Source of the DNA: Miltoncostaea sp050250915
GTDB taxonomy: Bacteria > Actinomycetota > Thermoleophilia > Miltoncostaeales > Miltoncostaeaceae
Direction of reading: 5' to 3'
Length of the DNA stretch: 64,000 nucleotides
NCBI GenBank assembly: GCA_050250915.1
Contig: JBFWNT010000011.1
Location: 62,001 to 126,000 of the forward strand
The notes below the pieces were generated by a model that saw only the letters and a program-made list of their open reading frames with translations, ran no database searches and had not been told where the DNA came from. Made by a program: the position numbers and the translations under genes. Below, one piece after another: positions 61,889 through 64,000 of this stretch (position 1 is its first letter; each line of letters begins with the position of its first letter).

Positions 61889-63043
61889 CTAGTTCAGGAA
61901 CAGGTCCCTGGCGGCCTGGATCGTCTCCCAGGCCTCGGCGTCGCCGCGGGCGCGCATCCCCTCGTCGACCGTGAACGGGGTGTCCCCCAGGAGGGTGGGG
62001 GTGAACTCCATGCCGGCCCGCTCGCGGGCCGTCGCGAGCCAGTCCGCCGGCACCTCGTCCGGCAGCTCCACGTCGAGCATCGCGGCGAGCTGCATCGCCC
62101 ACAGCCGGGCCAGCAGGTCGATGTTGTACCCGCCGCCCGTCACCACCAGCCAGCGCCCCTGGGCGGCGTCGAACGCCATGTCGCGCATCAGCCCGTACAG
62201 CCGCGGGAACGCCGCGGTCGTGACCTGGAGGTGGGCCATCGGGTCGGTGTGGTGCGGGTCGACCCCCGTCATCGTGACCACCACGTCCGGGCGGAAGCGG
62301 CGCACGACCGGGGCCACGACCTCCTCGATGGCCCGCAGGTAGGGGCCGTCGCCGGCGAACGGCGGCAGCGGGACGTTGACCGACGTCCCCTCGCCGTTGT
62401 CGACGCCCCGCTCGGCCAGGCCGCCCGTGCCGGGGTAGAGGTAGCGGCCGCTCTCGTGGACGGAGACGGTGAGCACCCGCGGGTCCTCGTAGAAGATCCA
62501 CTGCACGCCGTTGCCGTGGTGCGCGTCGATGTCCACGTACGCGATCCGCTCCGCGCCGCGCTCCAGCAGCGCCCGGATCGCGACGGCCGCGTCGTTGTAG
62601 ATGCACATGCCGGTCGCCCGGTTCGCCATCGCGTGGTGCAGGCCGGCGGGGGCGGGGCAGAACGCCTGCACCGCCCGGCCCTCCCAGATCTCGAGCGCGC
62701 CGGTGATCGCCGACCCGCAGACGGCGGCGGCCGCCTCGTGCATCCCCGCCTGCGCGATGGTGTCGCCGTCCTGGAAGCCCCACCCGCGCGCCTCCGGCTC
62801 CGACGCCAGCGAGGGGTCGGCGCTGTAGCGCTTCACGGCCGCGATGTAGTCGGGCGAGTGGGCGCCCATGATCTCGGCGTCGGTCGCAACGCGGGGGTCG
62901 TGGCGCGTCAGGTCCGGATGGTCCAGCAGCCCGTACGCCTGGAGCAGGTCGATCCCGAGCTCGCGCCGCAGCACCCGCTCCATGTCGGCGCTCGGGTTGT
63001 ACGCCTGCAGGTGCGGGCCGTAGACGAAGGCGGTGGGCGGCAC
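61889..63043 (-). CDS. acuC: Histone-deacetylase-family amidohydrolase, AcuC-like
   Basis: A 384-residue zinc hydrolase of the arginase/deacetylase fold: CPAPAGLHHAMANRATGMCIYND (active-site His pair), VDIDAHHGNGVQWIFYEDPRV (zinc Asp/His), TGVDPHHTDPMAHLQVTT (second zinc Asp) and VTGGGYN (with Tyr). Closest in layout to AcuC, which deacetylates acetyl-CoA synthetase and so controls acetate activation. This agrees with the glyoxylate-cycle gene aceA in the window, although acetyl-CoA synthetase itself is not seen here. GTG start; TAGGGT seven bases upstream. Confidence 0.88.
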   Translation of the reverse strand: MPPTAFVYGPHLQAYNPSADMERVLRRELGIDLLQAYGLLDHPDLTRHDPRVATDAEIMGAHSPDYIAAVKRYSADPSLASEPEARGWGFQDGDTIAQAGMHEAAAAVCGSAITGALEIWEGRAVQAFCPAPAGLHHAMANRATGMCIYNDAAVAIRALLERGAERIAYVDIDAHHGNGVQWIFYEDPRVLTVSVHESGRYLYPGTGGLAERGVDNGEGTSVNVPLPPFAGDGPYLRAIEEVVAPVVRRFRPDVVVTMTGVDPHHTDPMAHLQVTTAAFPRLYGLMRDMAFDAAQGRWLVVTGGGYNIDLLARLWAMQLAAMLDVELPDEVPADWLATARERAGMEFTPTLLGDTPFTVDEGMRARGDAEAWETIQAARDLFLN

Positions 63044-63050
63044 CCACGGA

Positions 63051-63069
63051 ACCCTACCGGCGGTAGCGT
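63051..63069. promoter_or_regulatory. Paired divergent -10 elements (TAGGGT minus, TAGCGT plus)
   Basis: TAGGGT (minus strand, 63051-63056) is seven bases from the acuC GTG; TAGCGT (plus strand, 63064-63069) is six bases from the ATG at 63076. Both are leaderless in layout and only seven bases apart. Confidence 0.5.
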
Positions 63070-63075
63070 GCCGTC

Positions 63076-64000
63076 ATGCCCGCCCGCCTCCTGGTGACCG
63101 CCCGGCTGTCCGACCCCGCCGCCGTGGCGCGGCTGGGCGAGGCGGGTCACGACGTGGTGGTGCGCGACGACGACCGCCCCGCCGGCGCCGACGAGCTCCG
63201 CCGTCTGGCGGCCGACCGCGACGGCCTGATCTCGCTGCCGGCGGACCGGATCGACGCGGCGTTCCTCGACGCGTGCCCGTCGGTGCGGTGGGTCGCGAAC
63301 CACGCGGTCGGCACGGACAACATCGACCTGACGGCGACCGCCGCCCGGGGCGTGCTGGTGACGAACACCCCCGGGGTGCTGGACGACGCGGTCGCCGACC
63401 ACTGCGTGGGGCTCGTGCTCGCCGCTGCGCGCCGGATCGCCGAGGGCGACCGGCTCGTCCGCGCCGGCGGGTGGACGGGCTTCTCCACCGACCTGCTTCT
63501 GGGCCTGGACCTGGCCGGCGCGACGGCGGGGCTCGTGGGCGTGGGCGGGGTGGGGCGGGCGGTGGCGGCGCGCCTGGTGCAGGGCTTCGGGATGCGCGGC
63601 CGCTACCTGGCGCGGCGGCGGCACCCGGAGCTCGAGGAGCGGCTCGGCATCCGCCCCGCGTCCCTGGACGAGCTGCTGGAGGCGGCCGACGTGATCACGC
63701 TCCACGTCCCGCTCACGCCGGAGACCCGCGGGATGATCGGTGCGGCCGAGCTGGCGCGCATGCGCCACGGGGCGGTGCTGGTCAACGTCTCGCGCGGCCC
63801 GGTCGTGGACCAGGACGCGCTCGTCGCCGCCCTTCGGCAGGGCCGGATCACGGCCGCCCTGGACGTGTTCGCCGAGGAGCCGCTCCCGGCGGGACACCCG
63901 CTGACCGAGCTGCCGAACGTGGTGCTGACGCCGCACATCGCCAGCGCGGGCCGCCACACCCGCAGCCTGATGGCGAACCTGGCCGTCGACAACCTGCTGG
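63076..64000 (+). CDS. D-isomer-specific 2-hydroxyacid dehydrogenase, partial
   Basis: At least 308 residues; the gene runs off the window. The NAD-binding domain contains GLVGVGGVGRAVAARL (GxGxxG). The active-site residues are in VNVSRGPVVDQDALV (Arg), DVFAEEPLP (Glu) and LTPHIASAGRHT (His). This is the glyoxylate/hydroxypyruvate reductase-like class; reduction of glyoxylate to glycolate is a reasonable guess given the isocitrate lyase in the same window, but other 2-oxoacids cannot be excluded. ATG at 63076 with leaderless-type TAGCGT; the frame stays open to the window end. Confidence 0.9.
   Translation, partial: MPARLLVTARLSDPAAVARLGEAGHDVVVRDDDRPAGADELRRLAADRDGLISLPADRIDAAFLDACPSVRWVANHAVGTDNIDLTATAARGVLVTNTPGVLDDAVADHCVGLVLAAARRIAEGDRLVRAGGWTGFSTDLLLGLDLAGATAGLVGVGGVGRAVAARLVQGFGMRGRYLARRRHPELEERLGIRPASLDELLEAADVITLHVPLTPETRGMIGAAELARMRHGAVLVNVSRGPVVDQDALVAALRQGRITAALDVFAEEPLPAGHPLTELPNVVLTPHIASAGRHTRSLMANLAVDNLL

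Noticed and set aside
1..64000. Search for tRNA, rRNA, riboswitch, transposase, integrase and CRISPR signals
   Set aside because: I found no convincing cloverleaf, conserved rRNA segment, known riboswitch core, recombinase or array by reading both strands. Short or degenerate ones could have been missed.

Overview
The window is one continuous stretch of very GC-rich chromosome (about three quarters G+C by eye) from an actinobacterium. An F420-type nitroreductase, an MMPL transporter, the long ~750-residue isocitrate lyase, a PspA/PspAA pair, an ECF42-type sigma factor with its YCII partner, and exported proteins with Solirubrobacter-like C-termini together suggest class Thermoleophilia; this placement is inference, because no rRNA or other marker lies in the window. 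Genes are densely packed, with many 4-bp ATGA/GTGA overlaps. I see no rRNA, tRNA, CRISPR array, prophage or insertion sequence.

Layout. 1-5 kb: PAP2 phosphatase and GDPD phosphodiesterase, then an ArsR regulator facing a DUF2892-MMPL-AhpD operon across a 24-bp palindrome. 5-9 kb: Hsp20, a CBS-HypB-like GTPase fusion, a two-component system and two small genes, one with an SOS-box-like site. 9-13.8 kb: zwf, an F420-type reductase, a cluster of GTTC-N4-GAAC palindromes, a thioredoxin-like pair, a TauE/SafE exporter and an exported protein. 13.8-21.4 kb: ECF sigma/anti-sigma pair facing a cupredoxin lipoprotein, a MocR/MFS pair with interlocked start codons, a VOC protein, an NHL propeller and a quinone oxidoreductase with a probable frameshift. 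21.4-29.4 kb: a modification-dependent restriction enzyme beside RecQ, a secreted galactose-oxidase-like enzyme, a rhodanese-methyltransferase fusion, and a cyclase-response regulator fusion. 29.5-38 kb: a degenerate and an intact histidine kinase, RibD-like reductase, ECF42/YCII, YihY, Zn-alcohol dehydrogenase, Gfo/Idh oxidoreductase and small proteins. 38-43.5 kb: aceA, a shortened DUF1801 protein, a domain-swapped photolyase-like protein, and a Nei-type glycosylase. 43.5-48.4 kb: a TetR-controlled nitroreductase / ring-hydrolase-like crotonase / CoA ligase operon. 48.4-54.8 kb: PspAA-PspA, a TPM protein, a wHTH gene between an intact and a degenerate helicase tail, a DEAD-box helicase, flavin reductase and thioredoxin-like proteins. 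54.8-64 kb: two paralogous alpha/beta hydrolases, UbiB-like kinase, DUF1348/TetR/YdeI, a lipoprotein, AcuC-like deacetylase, and a 2-hydroxyacid dehydrogenase running off the end.

A cross-cutting signal: a TAnnnT hexamer lies 5-8 bases before the start codon of at least fourteen genes that lack a Shine-Dalgarno sequence. This is the layout expected of leaderless transcripts. At 17.08 kb two divergent genes share start-codon bases, and at 54.81 kb a single TATCGTA element can serve as -10 for both strands. Functional links that can be inferred: stress and envelope maintenance (Hsp20, Psp, DEAD helicase, ECF systems), redox and thiol chemistry (thioredoxin-like proteins, AhpD, rhodanese, DUF2892), DNA repair and defence (RecQ, restriction enzyme, photolyase-like, Nei), and acetate/glyoxylate metabolism (aceA, AcuC, 2-hydroxyacid dehydrogenase).
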